64,000 bases of DNA from Syntrophus sp963665935 (GCA_963665935.1 OY762510.1:1550001-1614000); one strand, 5' to 3'; shown: positions 31,988 to 41,392, numbered from the stretch's first letter. Made by a program: numbers and translations. The notes: generated by a model from the letters alone, not told the origin.

Positions 31988-34225
31988 ATGCCTTTCCGTT
32001 CCCTGCGTTTGTCTCTGCGTTTTATTCTTCCCCTGGTCGTCGCGTTGACCCTGCTGGCCTATGCGGTGGTGCCGCTGGTGGATCAATTGACCCTCCACTG
32101 GTTCGTCCGGGATATGGATATCCGCTCCCGGCTGATTGCCAATACCCTGCAGGAGCCGTTGGCGGAGCTTCTTCGGCAGGGGAACAAGGCCAGAATCAAC
32201 GCCCTGCTGCTTCGGGTCATTCAGGATGAGCGATTGATGGCCCTTGGTTTCTGCAGCGGCAATGGCAAGCTGCTTTACCGGACGCCAAACTTCCCGGAAT
32301 CCCTCGGCTGTCCTTCGGATCCCTCGCAGGAAAAGGGGACCAACCCGGTTCAACGGCTTGCCAAGGGGGCGGTTCACGTTGCCCTTTACCCCGTGGAGCA
32401 GGAAGGGGTGCAAAGCGGTTCGCTGATTCTCGTTCACGACATGAGTTTTGTCGAACGCCGCAGCGCCGATACCCGCAAATACATTATCATGTTTTTTATC
32501 CTTCTCGGCGTTGTCATCTCCGGAATCACGGTGTTTGTCGCTTACCTGAGCTGGCGCGGCTGGATGGCGGGTGTGCGGGCCATGCTTCGGGGAGAGGGGA
32601 TCCTCAAGCCCTTCGCCCGGCCGGCGGTCGCTTCGGAGATGCAGCCCCTTGTCGGGGATCTGCGGACCCTCCTGAGGACGCTTGATTTCGAACGCCGATT
32701 CGCCGACGATGCGACCATCACCTGGAGTCCCGATTCTCTCCGCAAATTGCTGCATCGCCAGCTTGCCGGAGAACGGATTATCGTTGTTTCGAACCGCGAA
32801 CCGTACATTCACATCAAAAACAGTGAACAGATTGAGGTCCAACGTCCGGCAAGCGGCCTGGTTACCGCCGTGGAACCCGTCATGCGGGCCTGCTCCGGCA
32901 CATGGATCGCCCATGGAAGCGGCAGCGCCGATCGGGAAACCGTGGACCGTCATGACCGGGTTCAGGTACCGCCCGAACAGCCGGAATACACGCTGAGGCG
33001 CTTCTGGCTCACCAGAGAAGAGGAGAACGGGTATTACTTCGGGTTTGCCAATGAGGGCCTCTGGCCTCTGTGTCACATTGCTCACGTGCGTCCGATTTTC
33101 CGCTCCAGTGACTGGAAGCAGTATACCGCCATTAACCAGCGTGTTGCCGATGCGGTGACGGAGGAAGCCGCCAGCGACGATCCGGTGATCCTCGTGCAGG
33201 ACTACCATTTCGCCCTTCTGCCGAAGATGATCCGCAAAACGCTCCCGAAGGCAACCATTATCACCTTCTGGCATATTCCCTGGCCCAACCCTGAGTCCTT
33301 CGGCATCTGCCCCTGGCATGAGGAGCTGTTGAAAGGACTGCTCGGCAGCACCATCCTTGGTTTTCACACGCCTTTCCACTGCAAGAATTTTCTGGAAACG
33401 GTGGACCGCTGCCTGGAAACCCGGATTGATCACGAATCGTCTACGATCTCCCGGGATGGAAATCTGACCATGGTGGAAAGCTACCCCATCTCGATTCAGT
33501 GGCCATCCCCCTGGCAGGAGACGCAACCTACGGTGCTCGAGTGCCGAAATGCGGTGCGCAGTTCTCTGGGCCTTGCCGCCGACCACCTGATCGGGCTGGG
33601 CGTGGACCGGCAGGACTACACGAAGGGAATTCTGGAACGCTTCCGGGCGGTGGAAAGCATGCTCAAGCGCCATCCGGAGATGGCGGGCCGTTTCACGTTT
33701 ATCCAGATTGCGGCCCCGACCCGCTCGGTCCTAGAGGATTATCGGGCTTTTGACGATATGGTCCGCGACCTGGCCGCCCGCATCAATGGGCGATTCTCAG
33801 CAGGTTCCTGGCAGCCGATCTGCCTCAAGGCGGAGTATCATGATCCTGAAGAGGTCAACATTTACTACCGGGCGGCGGATGTCTGCATGGTAACCAGCCT
33901 TCACGATGGAATGAATCTGGTGGCCAAGGAATTTGTCGCGGCCCGCGATGACGAGCAGGGGGTGCTGGTATTGAGCCGGTTTACAGGGGCGGCGCACGAA
34001 CTTCATGAAGCGCTTATCGTCAATCCCTATCACATTGAGCAAACCGCCGATGCTTTGTACCAGGCTCTTTACATGCCCGACTTCGAGCAGCGGGAGCGGA
34101 TGTCCAGCATGCGGACTCTGGTGCGTGATTTCAACATTTACCGCTGGGCCGGACGGATGCTTCTTGATGCCGCCCGCATAAGGCAGAGGGAAAAACTGGC
34201 GATGCGCATCAATCACTCTTCATGA
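31988..34225 (+). CDS. otsA: Trehalose-6-phosphate synthase with N-terminal membrane sensor-like region
   Basis: A 745-residue protein. Residues about 10-32 are a membrane helix, 33-160 a predicted periplasmic segment, and 163-187 a second helix followed by a HAMP-like linker. The GT20 catalytic domain occupies about 255-735. It has VSNREPYIH, QDYHFALLP, FWHIPWPNPE, GVDRQDYTKG and DGMNLVAKEF, matching the glucose-6-phosphate and UDP-glucose sites of OtsA. It joins glucose to glucose-6-phosphate to give trehalose-6-phosphate. The fusion to a transmembrane, sensor-kinase-like front end is unusual, as OtsA is normally soluble and about 470 residues. It could place synthesis at the membrane under control of an extracytoplasmic signal. 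Ribosome site GAGGAGGTG. Confidence 0.93.
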   Translation: MPFRSLRLSLRFILPLVVALTLLAYAVVPLVDQLTLHWFVRDMDIRSRLIANTLQEPLAELLRQGNKARINALLLRVIQDERLMALGFCSGNGKLLYRTPNFPESLGCPSDPSQEKGTNPVQRLAKGAVHVALYPVEQEGVQSGSLILVHDMSFVERRSADTRKYIIMFFILLGVVISGITVFVAYLSWRGWMAGVRAMLRGEGILKPFARPAVASEMQPLVGDLRTLLRTLDFERRFADDATITWSPDSLRKLLHRQLAGERIIVVSNREPYIHIKNSEQIEVQRPASGLVTAVEPVMRACSGTWIAHGSGSADRETVDRHDRVQVPPEQPEYTLRRFWLTREEENGYYFGFANEGLWPLCHIAHVRPIFRSSDWKQYTAINQRVADAVTEEAASDDPVILVQDYHFALLPKMIRKTLPKATIITFWHIPWPNPESFGICPWHEELLKGLLGSTILGFHTPFHCKNFLETVDRCLETRIDHESSTISRDGNLTMVESYPISIQWPSPWQETQPTVLECRNAVRSSLGLAADHLIGLGVDRQDYTKGILERFRAVESMLKRHPEMAGRFTFIQIAAPTRSVLEDYRAFDDMVRDLAARINGRFSAGSWQPICLKAEYHDPEEVNIYYRAADVCMVTSLHDGMNLVAKEFVAARDDEQGVLVLSRFTGAAHELHEALIVNPYHIEQTADALYQALYMPDFEQRERMSSMRTLVRDFNIYRWAGRMLLDAARIRQREKLAMRINHSS

Positions 34226-34238
34226 CCAGGGGAATCCG

Positions 34239-35015
34239 ATGATCTATCTGTTCAGCGAAACCGGTCAAGCAGCGCTCCGCTCTTTTGTTGATCGCTCCAC
34301 CCTGTTCGCTTTCGACCTGGATGGCACGCTGGCGCCGATTGTTGCCGATCCCGCCCGGATTGAAATTCCAAAGGAAATACGGGAGCATTTGACGTATCTG
34401 AACCGGATGGCGCCGTTCGCCATTATCAGCGGACGTTCCCGTGCCGATGCCCGAAATCATCTCGGCTTTGCGCCTCGTTTTCTGATTGGAAATCACGGCG
34501 CGGAAGGGCTGCCCTGCAGAGAGAAGCAGGAAGAGGATTTCCGCGGGCGGTGCATAAAGTGGCAGAAGCAGTTGGAGGAACTCCTGCCGCACGCCTCCGA
34601 AAGCGGTATCGTCATTGAAAATAAGGGAACGACTTTGTCGGTGCATTACCGCAAGACATCGAATCGAGAGGCGGCGGTGAAGAAAATTCTTGAGGTCATT
34701 GGACAACTGAATCCCATCCCCCAGCGGATTTCCGGAAAATGTGTGGAAAATCTCCTGCCCGCAAAAGCGCCCCGTAAAGGGGAAGCGCTCCTGGAGATTA
34801 TGGATCATGCGGATTGTTCCAAGGCGCTGTTTGTCGGCGACGATGCCACCGATGAGGATATCTTCCGTCTGGAAAACGATTCAGTCCTCGGAATCCGGAT
34901 TGGCTGTGAAGGGTTGAGTTCAGCGGATTACTGTCTCTCAGACCAGAAAGAGATGTCCGACCTGCTGGAGGAGATTGCAAGCTTGATCAGATCCCAGGGA
35001 GAGAATTCGAATTGA
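34239..35015 (+). CDS. otsB: Trehalose-6-phosphate phosphatase
   Basis: A 258-residue HAD-superfamily phosphatase. Motif I FDLDGTL provides Asp26 and Asp28, motif II is IISGRSR, and motif IV is VGDDATDEDIF. The length and the GNHGAEG segment fit OtsB. It removes the phosphate from trehalose-6-phosphate to give free trehalose. It follows the synthase by 13 bases with its own ribosome site (CAGGGGAA). Its last four bases overlap the TTG start of the glycerate kinase gene, so the four genes read as one operon. Confidence 0.95.
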   Translation: MIYLFSETGQAALRSFVDRSTLFAFDLDGTLAPIVADPARIEIPKEIREHLTYLNRMAPFAIISGRSRADARNHLGFAPRFLIGNHGAEGLPCREKQEEDFRGRCIKWQKQLEELLPHASESGIVIENKGTTLSVHYRKTSNREAAVKKILEVIGQLNPIPQRISGKCVENLLPAKAPRKGEALLEIMDHADCSKALFVGDDATDEDIFRLENDSVLGIRIGCEGLSSADYCLSDQKEMSDLLEEIASLIRSQGENSN

Positions 35016-36340
35016 ATCTGCGGGAATCGGCCAACGGAATCTTTTTTGAGGCGCTGAAGGCCGTGCTTCCGGAGACGCTGATCCGGGAAACCCTGAGGCT
35101 TGAGGAAGGCGATCTCATCGTTGCAGGCCGGCGGTACCCTCTTGCAAGGGGGCGGAAACTCTTCGTCTTCGGCAGTGGCAAGGCATCCGCCGGGGCGGCG
35201 AAGGCGGTAGAGGAGCTTCTGGGAGAACGGATCGCCGGCGGGCTGGTGGTGTCCAATGCGGAAGTTCGACTGGACCGGATCTCTGTCTTCGTCGGCGCTC
35301 ATCCTGTTCCCGATACCCGGAGCGTAACGGCGGCGGAAATGCTGCTGGAAGGGCTTTCCGGACTTTCGGAAGACGACCTCTTTATCTATCTTCTCTCCGG
35401 CGGGAGTTCCGCCCTGATCGAAAAGCCGATCCCACCGCTGGGCCTTCAGGATCTTCAGGAGATGTCGCAGCTCCTTCTCCGGGCGGGAGCGCCGATTAAC
35501 GAAATGAATGCGGTGAGGAAGCATCTCTCCCTCATCAAGGGAGGCCGGTTGGGGCGAAGGACAAAGGCGCGCGGGGTCGTTCTGGTCGTCTCCGACGTTA
35601 TCGGCGATGATCTGGAGACCATCGGTTCCGCCCCCCTTTATCGAGACGGGTCCAGTTATGCGGACGTCCGCGATATCCTGTTCCGGTATCATCTTTGGGA
35701 AAAGATCCCGGCAATGGTTCGAAAACTGGTGGAAGGAGGGAATGCCGGGGAAAACGAAGACACCCCGAAGGAGGCAAATCCCCGCATCGAGCATCTTTTA
35801 ATCGGAAGCAACCGGAAAGCACTGAAAAAAGCCAAGGAAAAAGCGGAAGCCCTGGGGATGAAAACCCGGATTCTTACCTCCCGCCTGGAGGGAGAGGCCC
35901 GTACCGTGGCGAAGTCCCTGGTTGCCATCGGCGGAGAGATTCTGAAGACCCAGATACCTTCCGAGTCGCCGGTCTGCCTGCTTTTCGGCGGGGAGACGAC
36001 CGTGACTGTCCGGGGAAGCGGGAAGGGGGGACGGAATTCGGAACTCTGCCTCTCGGCTCTGCAGGAAATCGGAAGCCGAGAGGGATTGCTTCTGCTGAGC
36101 GCCGGGACGGATGGAATCGACGGCAATTCAGAGGCCGCGGGGGCGCTGGCCGATGCCGCCGGTTGGGAACGCGCCTTGGAACTGGGTTTATCCCTCGAGG
36201 ACTACCTGGAGCGCAATGACGCCTTCCGATTTTTCGAGCAGACCGGAGGGCTGATCCGAACCGGTCCGACGGGAACAAACGTCATGGATATCGTGATCCT
36301 GCTTATAGCAGGGTCGTTCAACAGAGGGCCTGAACGTTGA
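35012..36340 (+). CDS. Glycerate kinase (GckA/TtuD, MOFRL family)
   Basis: A 442-residue enzyme starting at TTG (GGGAGAG nine bases before). The N-terminal part has FGSGKASAGAAKAVE and AHPVPDTRS, the middle LLSGGSSALIEKP and the C-terminal MOFRL domain LFGGETTVTVRGSGKGGRN and LSAGTDGIDGNSEAAGA. These are signatures of glycerate 2-kinase of the TtuD/GckA type, which phosphorylates D-glycerate to 2-phosphoglycerate. The four-base overlap with otsB implies coupled translation. Why a glycerate kinase is joined to trehalose genes is unclear; glucosylglycerate or mannosylglycerate metabolism is one possibility. It ends 23 bases inside the convergent gene at 36318. Confidence 0.92.
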   Translation: MNLRESANGIFFEALKAVLPETLIRETLRLEEGDLIVAGRRYPLARGRKLFVFGSGKASAGAAKAVEELLGERIAGGLVVSNAEVRLDRISVFVGAHPVPDTRSVTAAEMLLEGLSGLSEDDLFIYLLSGGSSALIEKPIPPLGLQDLQEMSQLLLRAGAPINEMNAVRKHLSLIKGGRLGRRTKARGVVLVVSDVIGDDLETIGSAPLYRDGSSYADVRDILFRYHLWEKIPAMVRKLVEGGNAGENEDTPKEANPRIEHLLIGSNRKALKKAKEKAEALGMKTRILTSRLEGEARTVAKSLVAIGGEILKTQIPSESPVCLLFGGETTVTVRGSGKGGRNSELCLSALQEIGSREGLLLLSAGTDGIDGNSEAAGALADAAGWERALELGLSLEDYLERNDAFRFFEQTGGLIRTGPTGTNVMDIVILLIAGSFNRGPER

Positions 36341-38306
36341 CGGCGGGAGAATGAAAAATAAAGCTGTCGGCACCGTAGAGCTTGTCAATGTCCAGCAGGG
36401 TCGTGGTCTTGCTGTTGGTCCTGGCCAGACCGGTGATGAAACTGGTGTTGACCCGTTCGCCGAAATAAGGCGTGTCCTGAATCTTGTCTTCCTGGATGTC
36501 AATCACTTCAACGGCGGCATCCATGGTGACCCCCACCAGGGTCGAACCCGTGGCACCGGCCATTTCCAGAATAATGATGCAGGTGCGGTCATCGTAATCG
36601 ATGGGCTCCATCCCCAGAGTCAGACGAAGATCCGTGACGGGAATGACCTTTCCGCGCAGATTGATGGTCCCTTTATAAAAACCCGGCATATTGGGGACAA
36701 AGGTGATTCTCCGCATCTGAATGATCTCTCTGACGTCCATCACGGAAACGCCGTACCGTTCATTTGCCAGTTGAAAGACCAAGTATTTCCCCTCCCGGCT
36801 TGATGAGGTATTGAGGGATTTGATCTTGAGGTCCGTTCTGGATTCTTCCCTTTCCTTACTGCCTTCGGAGACGACTCCCGCAACGGTTTCGGATGAATCG
36901 AGCTGCGCTGCAGCATTTCTGATTCTATCCGGACAGGCCGCATCGGCGAATCTTAGATCCACAAAGGTGTTCAAGTCGATCAGTGTCCCGATATTCATGT
37001 TCTCATACATATAGTGTTGAATAATATCGAGATCTTCAATGGAAGGATACAGGTCGTCCGTTTTGATGCCCATCGGTTCGGAAAGGACCTGACGGATCAA
37101 GGGGGCCTTCAGCCCCAGTTTCCCCTCGGGATCGAGGAAGGAGACGGCGATTTCTGATGCCTTCTCCGGTTCCTGATGAATAAACTGGCCTGCCTCGACA
37201 AGAAGCCGGGTGAACTCATGGACCGCTTCCGCATGCTGGTCAAGGAATTCCTGACGGAACACGACGACGCAGCAGGGGTGATTGGCCCACATCTCCCCGG
37301 AAAGGAACTGGCGCTCGGCAATTCCCCCGGCAATCGCCCGTGAACCGATGGGTTCGGCAACCATGAATCCGCAGGAACTGGGGTTATCCGCCAGAAATTC
37401 CGGCATGTTGACCGGTGCCGCGACGTCGAAGAGAAGATTGACGGCGCCGCCTCCGGCCATTCCCGGCTTCAGACCCATTTCCGAGAAATATTTATGGGCC
37501 AGCATGTGATGAATGGACATCTTGTGAGGGATGTAGAAGGTCCGGTGTTTGAAGAACTGCTGCTGGATTTTTCCGTACTGACCGGTCTTGCTGCGGACCA
37601 TGATGCTGCCGTTGCGGTGGGCAAACAGGACGAGACGGATCGGCGTTCCGTAATTGAAGAGGTCCATGGCAATGGGGGCCAGAATAAAGGCGGCGTTGAC
37701 CTCCCCGGTCTCCAGCGCAGATTGGACGCGGTTCCAGTTCGGCATACAGACCGTTTCCAGGGTAAAGGTGCGGGATTCTGCCTGATGCGTATGGATCAAC
37801 GATTTCATGACGCCCAGCGCCAGATGGTCCGTGATCTGGATGTGCGCCACCTTGAGGATCGGCTTTCCCTGGGTATCCGTTTCCAGGCCCGCCGGCACAG
37901 GGGGGGGGGATTTTTCCTGAGCAACACCAAAAATCTGCTCAATAAGACTTTTCAACTCATCGGGTGAAAACGGTTTGGCGACAACGCCATTGGCGCCGGC
38001 TTCCATGGCCTGGGCCACATACTGCTTGTCGCCCTGACCAGTCGCCATGATGAAGGGAATAGAGGCAAAGCGTTGATCGGCACGCATCTCCTGCAGAAGT
38101 TCCATGCCGCTTTTGTTCGGCATGTTCCAGTCAGAGATGACCAGACTGGCTTCTCCGGCCGATTCGAGTTCACGCATGGCTTCGGCGCCATCCTGGCAGG
38201 CCGCGATATTTTCAAAACCGATCTGATTCAGTATCCGGACTTCCATCTTCCGCATGGTGCCGCCGTCTTCAGCCAGGATAATCCTCATGTTTTTGTCTAA
38301 TGCCAT
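36318..38306 (-). CDS. Receiver / NrtA-like substrate-binding / CheW fusion protein
   Basis: Start at the ATG at 38306 (662 residues), which has AAGGAGG before it; the upstream ATG at 38387 has none. Residues 1-125 are a CheY-type receiver with acceptor Asp59 (ISDWNMPNKSG). Residues about 150-470 match ABC substrate-binding proteins of the CmpA/NrtA type (WANHPCCVVVFRQEFLDQHAEAV is the recognisable stretch) but with no signal peptide or lipobox. Residues about 515-655 are a CheW domain (GTINLRGKVIPVTDLR). It may be a cytoplasmic ligand sensor that couples to a CheA kinase, with the receiver for feedback. No cheA, cheR or chemoreceptor gene is in the window. It overlaps the glycerate kinase gene tail to tail. 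Confidence 0.88.
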   Translation of the reverse strand: MALDKNMRIILAEDGGTMRKMEVRILNQIGFENIAACQDGAEAMRELESAGEASLVISDWNMPNKSGMELLQEMRADQRFASIPFIMATGQGDKQYVAQAMEAGANGVVAKPFSPDELKSLIEQIFGVAQEKSPPPVPAGLETDTQGKPILKVAHIQITDHLALGVMKSLIHTHQAESRTFTLETVCMPNWNRVQSALETGEVNAAFILAPIAMDLFNYGTPIRLVLFAHRNGSIMVRSKTGQYGKIQQQFFKHRTFYIPHKMSIHHMLAHKYFSEMGLKPGMAGGGAVNLLFDVAAPVNMPEFLADNPSSCGFMVAEPIGSRAIAGGIAERQFLSGEMWANHPCCVVVFRQEFLDQHAEAVHEFTRLLVEAGQFIHQEPEKASEIAVSFLDPEGKLGLKAPLIRQVLSEPMGIKTDDLYPSIEDLDIIQHYMYENMNIGTLIDLNTFVDLRFADAACPDRIRNAAAQLDSSETVAGVVSEGSKEREESRTDLKIKSLNTSSSREGKYLVFQLANERYGVSVMDVREIIQMRRITFVPNMPGFYKGTINLRGKVIPVTDLRLTLGMEPIDYDDRTCIIILEMAGATGSTLVGVTMDAAVEVIDIQEDKIQDTPYFGERVNTSFITGLARTNSKTTTLLDIDKLYGADSFIFHSPAVNVQALC

Positions 38307-38527
38307 CTTTCCCGTTGCCTCCTTGTCTATTCGCAGAATAAGATTTAAATCTGCTGGAAAGAGAGTGCCTTTTCCAGGCGGTGTCATCGTTTAAGAAATC
38401 AGGGGGTGTACTGTTGAATTTCCGTGTTGTCATTACCTGCCGGCGAAACTTTGCAAGAAGCGTGTCAATCTGGAGAGCGAAGAAAAGGGGGAGGAAGGAA
38501 ATATCAAGATGGATCTGAGCGTATCCC

Positions 38528-40528
38528 TCAGGGAGAGTCCGGGGCAGGGCCTGTATTCGCTCCCGCCGGGTTTCCCTTTAGCCAGTCGGCGAAGCTCTGC
38601 ATCTGATCGGCATCGCCCAGGATTCCGACCAGATCATGGTCCTGGAAGGAAAAATCCGGAGTGGGATTCGGATTAAGGGTCTTTCCCCGGATGACGGCAA
38701 CGACGGAAACACCGGTCAGGCTGCGAATCTGCAACTCCCTGATGGTAAGGCCGACCGGAAGGCTTTCCCCGGGCAGCTCGATCCAGTTCAGTTCCAGTAA
38801 CCGGGAGGCGCTCTGCAGCTGCGAAAGCGTCCGGTAGGAGCCGTTGGTATCATAAAGCGGTTCATAGAGTTCATAGCGGATCGCGTCCAGAAAGGAGAGG
38901 ACCTTATCCGGGGCAATCCGGAAATGCAGCAGGGCTTGACGGGCAAACTCCAGGCTGGCCTCGAACTCCGGCTGCACCACTTCGTAAACGCCCCGGGAGT
39001 GGAGGTCTTTCATATGCTCGATGCTGATCGCCCGGGCAAAGATCTTCAGCTCGGGATGAAGGGCGTGGGCATGAGCCGCAATCGTTTGCGAAACAATGGT
39101 GGAGGGGATGGTGATGAGCAGCAGCTTTGCCTGGCGGATCTGTGGCGCCTCCAGAACGACCGGCTGGCCGGCATCGCCGAAAATGGCCGGGAAATTCAAG
39201 GCTTTCAACTGCTCAAAGCGGTGAAAGTCGATCTCGATGACCACAAAGTCGACGCCAAAGCGGTGCAGGATTCTGGCGATGTTCAGACCGACCTGACCGC
39301 CCCCCGCAATGACCACGTGATTCGACAAGCCGGATTCGGGCAGGTTGATGGTCTGTAAAGGTTCCTGTCTGGACCGGGCGCGAAAGAAGGAATAGATCGG
39401 CGAAGTCAGGTTGGAGAGGAAAGGGGTCAGAAACATGGTGGCAACGGTGAGGGTCAACACCAGAGAATAAAGGTCGGCGCTGATTGAATTCGTTTTCAAT
39501 CCCACCTGGGCAAGGACGAAGGAGAATTCGCCCACCTGGAAGAGTCCCAGACCCACGGCCAGGGGGACGACGTTGCGGTAGGCGAACAATCGGCTCAGGC
39601 CCGCAAAGATGAGCCCCTTGCCGAGGATCACCAGGGCCGTAAGGATCAGGAGAATTTTCAAGTGCGACCATAAAAAAGCCGGATCCAGAAGCATGCCCAC
39701 GGAGGCAAAGAAGAGCAGGCTGAAGACATCCCGCAGAGGAACGATTTCACTCAAGGCCTGATGTCCGTAATCCGACTCGCTGAGAACCATACCCGCCACA
39801 AAGGCGCCGAAGGCGAAAGAGAGACCGAAGAGGTAGGTCCCATAGCCGATGCCCAGGCCAAGGGCGATAATGGAGAGAAGAAAAAGCTCCCGGGAGTTCC
39901 ATCCGGCGATGCGCCGCAGAAGCCGGGGAATGAGCTGTGTGCCCAGAAAGATCATCAGCAGGAGAAAAACCGCCGCCTTCAGGAGGGACAGGGCCAGCAG
40001 GGGCAACCCGGTTTCCGGGTGGCTCAACTGGGGCAGAATGATCATCATCGGAACGACGGCCAGATCCTGAACGATGAGCATCCCGATCATGACCCGGCTG
40101 GAAAGCGTGCCCATCCAGCCCTGACTCATGAGGGTCTTCAGGATCACCATCGTGCTCGACAGGGAGATCAATGCCCCGAACCAGAGGGAGGTTTCCCAGT
40201 CCCATCCCTGCCAGGAACCGATGGCGAAGCCGAAGCCTGCCGTTAAAAGAATCTGAAGGGGAGTTCCCAGAAGAGCGATTCTCCGGACGGGTTTCAGTTC
40301 CTGCAGGGAGAATTCCAGCCCCAGGGCAAAGAGCAGCAGGGCCACGCCGATCTCGGCCAGTTTTTCGATCTCCTGGACGTTGGATACCGTAATACCGCCG
40401 GTATGCGGTCCGATGAAGACACCGGCCAGGATGTAGCCCAGGATCAGCGGCTGCCGGCAGAGTTTCGCCACCAGACCGCCTGCCAAAGAGGCGAGAACGA
40501 TAATGATGATGTCTGCTGCGATTCCCAT
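38528..40528 (-). CDS. CPA2-family monovalent cation:H+ antiporter with RCK domain (KefB/YbaL-like)
   Basis: A 666-residue protein. The first 385 residues hold about 12 helices of the Na+/H+ exchanger fold (ALGLEFSLQELK and GLFQVGEFSFVLA are typical CPA2/Kef segments). Then comes a TrkA-N (RCK) nucleotide-binding domain with GGGQVGLNIARILHRFG and a TrkA-C domain (about 565-650, with LPVGLTIREL). Kef-type proteins release K+ in exchange for H+ under ligand control, which would balance the two Kup importers at 20-24 kb. The ion is inferred by family. The gene stands alone with a weak ribosome site. Confidence 0.9.
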   Translation of the reverse strand: MGIAADIIIIVLASLAGGLVAKLCRQPLILGYILAGVFIGPHTGGITVSNVQEIEKLAEIGVALLLFALGLEFSLQELKPVRRIALLGTPLQILLTAGFGFAIGSWQGWDWETSLWFGALISLSSTMVILKTLMSQGWMGTLSSRVMIGMLIVQDLAVVPMMIILPQLSHPETGLPLLALSLLKAAVFLLLMIFLGTQLIPRLLRRIAGWNSRELFLLSIIALGLGIGYGTYLFGLSFAFGAFVAGMVLSESDYGHQALSEIVPLRDVFSLLFFASVGMLLDPAFLWSHLKILLILTALVILGKGLIFAGLSRLFAYRNVVPLAVGLGLFQVGEFSFVLAQVGLKTNSISADLYSLVLTLTVATMFLTPFLSNLTSPIYSFFRARSRQEPLQTINLPESGLSNHVVIAGGGQVGLNIARILHRFGVDFVVIEIDFHRFEQLKALNFPAIFGDAGQPVVLEAPQIRQAKLLLITIPSTIVSQTIAAHAHALHPELKIFARAISIEHMKDLHSRGVYEVVQPEFEASLEFARQALLHFRIAPDKVLSFLDAIRYELYEPLYDTNGSYRTLSQLQSASRLLELNWIELPGESLPVGLTIRELQIRSLTGVSVVAVIRGKTLNPNPTPDFSFQDHDLVGILGDADQMQSFADWLKGNPAGANTGPAPDSP

Positions 40529-40570
40529 GGAATTGACGAAATCTGTAAAAATGCAGGGTTGGCTTTAAAA

Positions 40571-40948
40571 CTAATGGTGGCTGCAGCCCCCCGCGTGGCC
40601 CTGGCAGGCGTGCTGAACAGAGAGCTGGGGAAGACGGCCTTCGCTGAGAAGCTCAAGATTTTCCTTGACGGTCCTTGCCAGAGAACCATAGACCACGATC
40701 CCTTCCGCGTTGAGCTTCCGCAGCGCGCCGGCCCCGATGCCGCCGACCACCACGGCGTCGACGTTCCGTCCGCCGAGGGCCATTACGGGATTGCAGGCGC
40801 CGTGGATGTGGTTTTTGTCCTGGTTCTGGATGGTTTCCGCTCCCGGGGTTTCCGTATCCACCATGACAAAGGCGGGGGCGGACCCAAAGTGGTTGTAAAC
40901 TGCGCTTTCGATGCCTTCATCCTTCAAAACGGCAAAACATACCTTCAT
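40571..40948 (-). CDS. NifX/NafY-family (dinitrogenase iron-molybdenum cofactor domain) protein
   Basis: A 125-residue protein of the RNase H-like NifX/NifB-C-terminal family: MKVCFAVLKDEGIES, FGSAPAFVMVDTE and VVGGIGAGALRKL are characteristic. The C-terminus is rich in Cys and His (QHACQGHAGGCSHH), suggesting metal or Fe-S cluster binding. Stand-alone members are common in anaerobes without nitrogenase and are thought to handle Fe-S or metal clusters. The DUF134 gene ends three bases before its ATG, so the two are co-transcribed. Ribosome site GGAGATTAGG. Confidence 0.88.
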   Translation of the reverse strand: MKVCFAVLKDEGIESAVYNHFGSAPAFVMVDTETPGAETIQNQDKNHIHGACNPVMALGGRNVDAVVVGGIGAGALRKLNAEGIVVYGSLARTVKENLELLSEGRLPQLSVQHACQGHAGGCSHH

Positions 40949-40951
40949 TTC

Positions 40952-41248
40952 CTAATCTCCTTTTTCTTCCTTTTCTGTTTCGATTCTCAAGGCCCTGCCC
41001 TGAAGGATCGCCTCGGCGACTTTGTGTCTCGCTTCGTTCAGAACGCGGCCGAAGGTTGCCCGGGACACCTTCATGTGCAAAGCGGCTTCCTCATGGTAGA
41101 GACCCTCCACATCGGCAAGCCGCAGTGCCTCCAGTTCATCCATGTGGAGGACGGATTCTTCCAGATCCTTCAAAGGGATTCCCCTGGGTTTGAAATAGAG
41201 GCTGTGCGGGTTGCAGGCGATGCACCTGGATTTCTTCGGCCTTGTCAT
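40952..41248 (-). CDS. DUF134 helix-turn-helix protein
   Basis: A 98-residue DUF134 protein (MTRPKKSRCI, MDELEALRLAD, VSRATFGRVLNEAR). The C-terminal half is a sigma-70 region 4-like helix-turn-helix and the N-terminus has two Cys (RCIACNP). DUF134 proteins are regularly encoded beside NifX-family genes, as here, and are presumed regulators of them. The ribosome site is weak. Function is not established experimentally as far as I know. Confidence 0.88.
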   Translation of the reverse strand: MTRPKKSRCIACNPHSLYFKPRGIPLKDLEESVLHMDELEALRLADVEGLYHEEAALHMKVSRATFGRVLNEARHKVAEAILQGRALRIETEKEEKGD

Positions 41249-41392
41249 GAATTATTTATAAGCATATGTTCATAATTAGTCAAGGTGGTTTTTTGCGGCT
41301 CCACGACCGTATCCGGAAAGCCCTGAAAAAAATGACGCAGCGACGATGCGTGTAATGCCCATAAGAATTGACAATTCTGCAGGGGCGGGTTT

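Noticed and set aside
30743..33673. 976-codon open frame antisense to the GH15 and OtsA genes
   Set aside because: It has no ribosome site, low-complexity His/Arg/Gln-rich sequence and no family features. Both genes on the plus strand have clear motifs across the same bases. It is a G+C-driven shadow frame.
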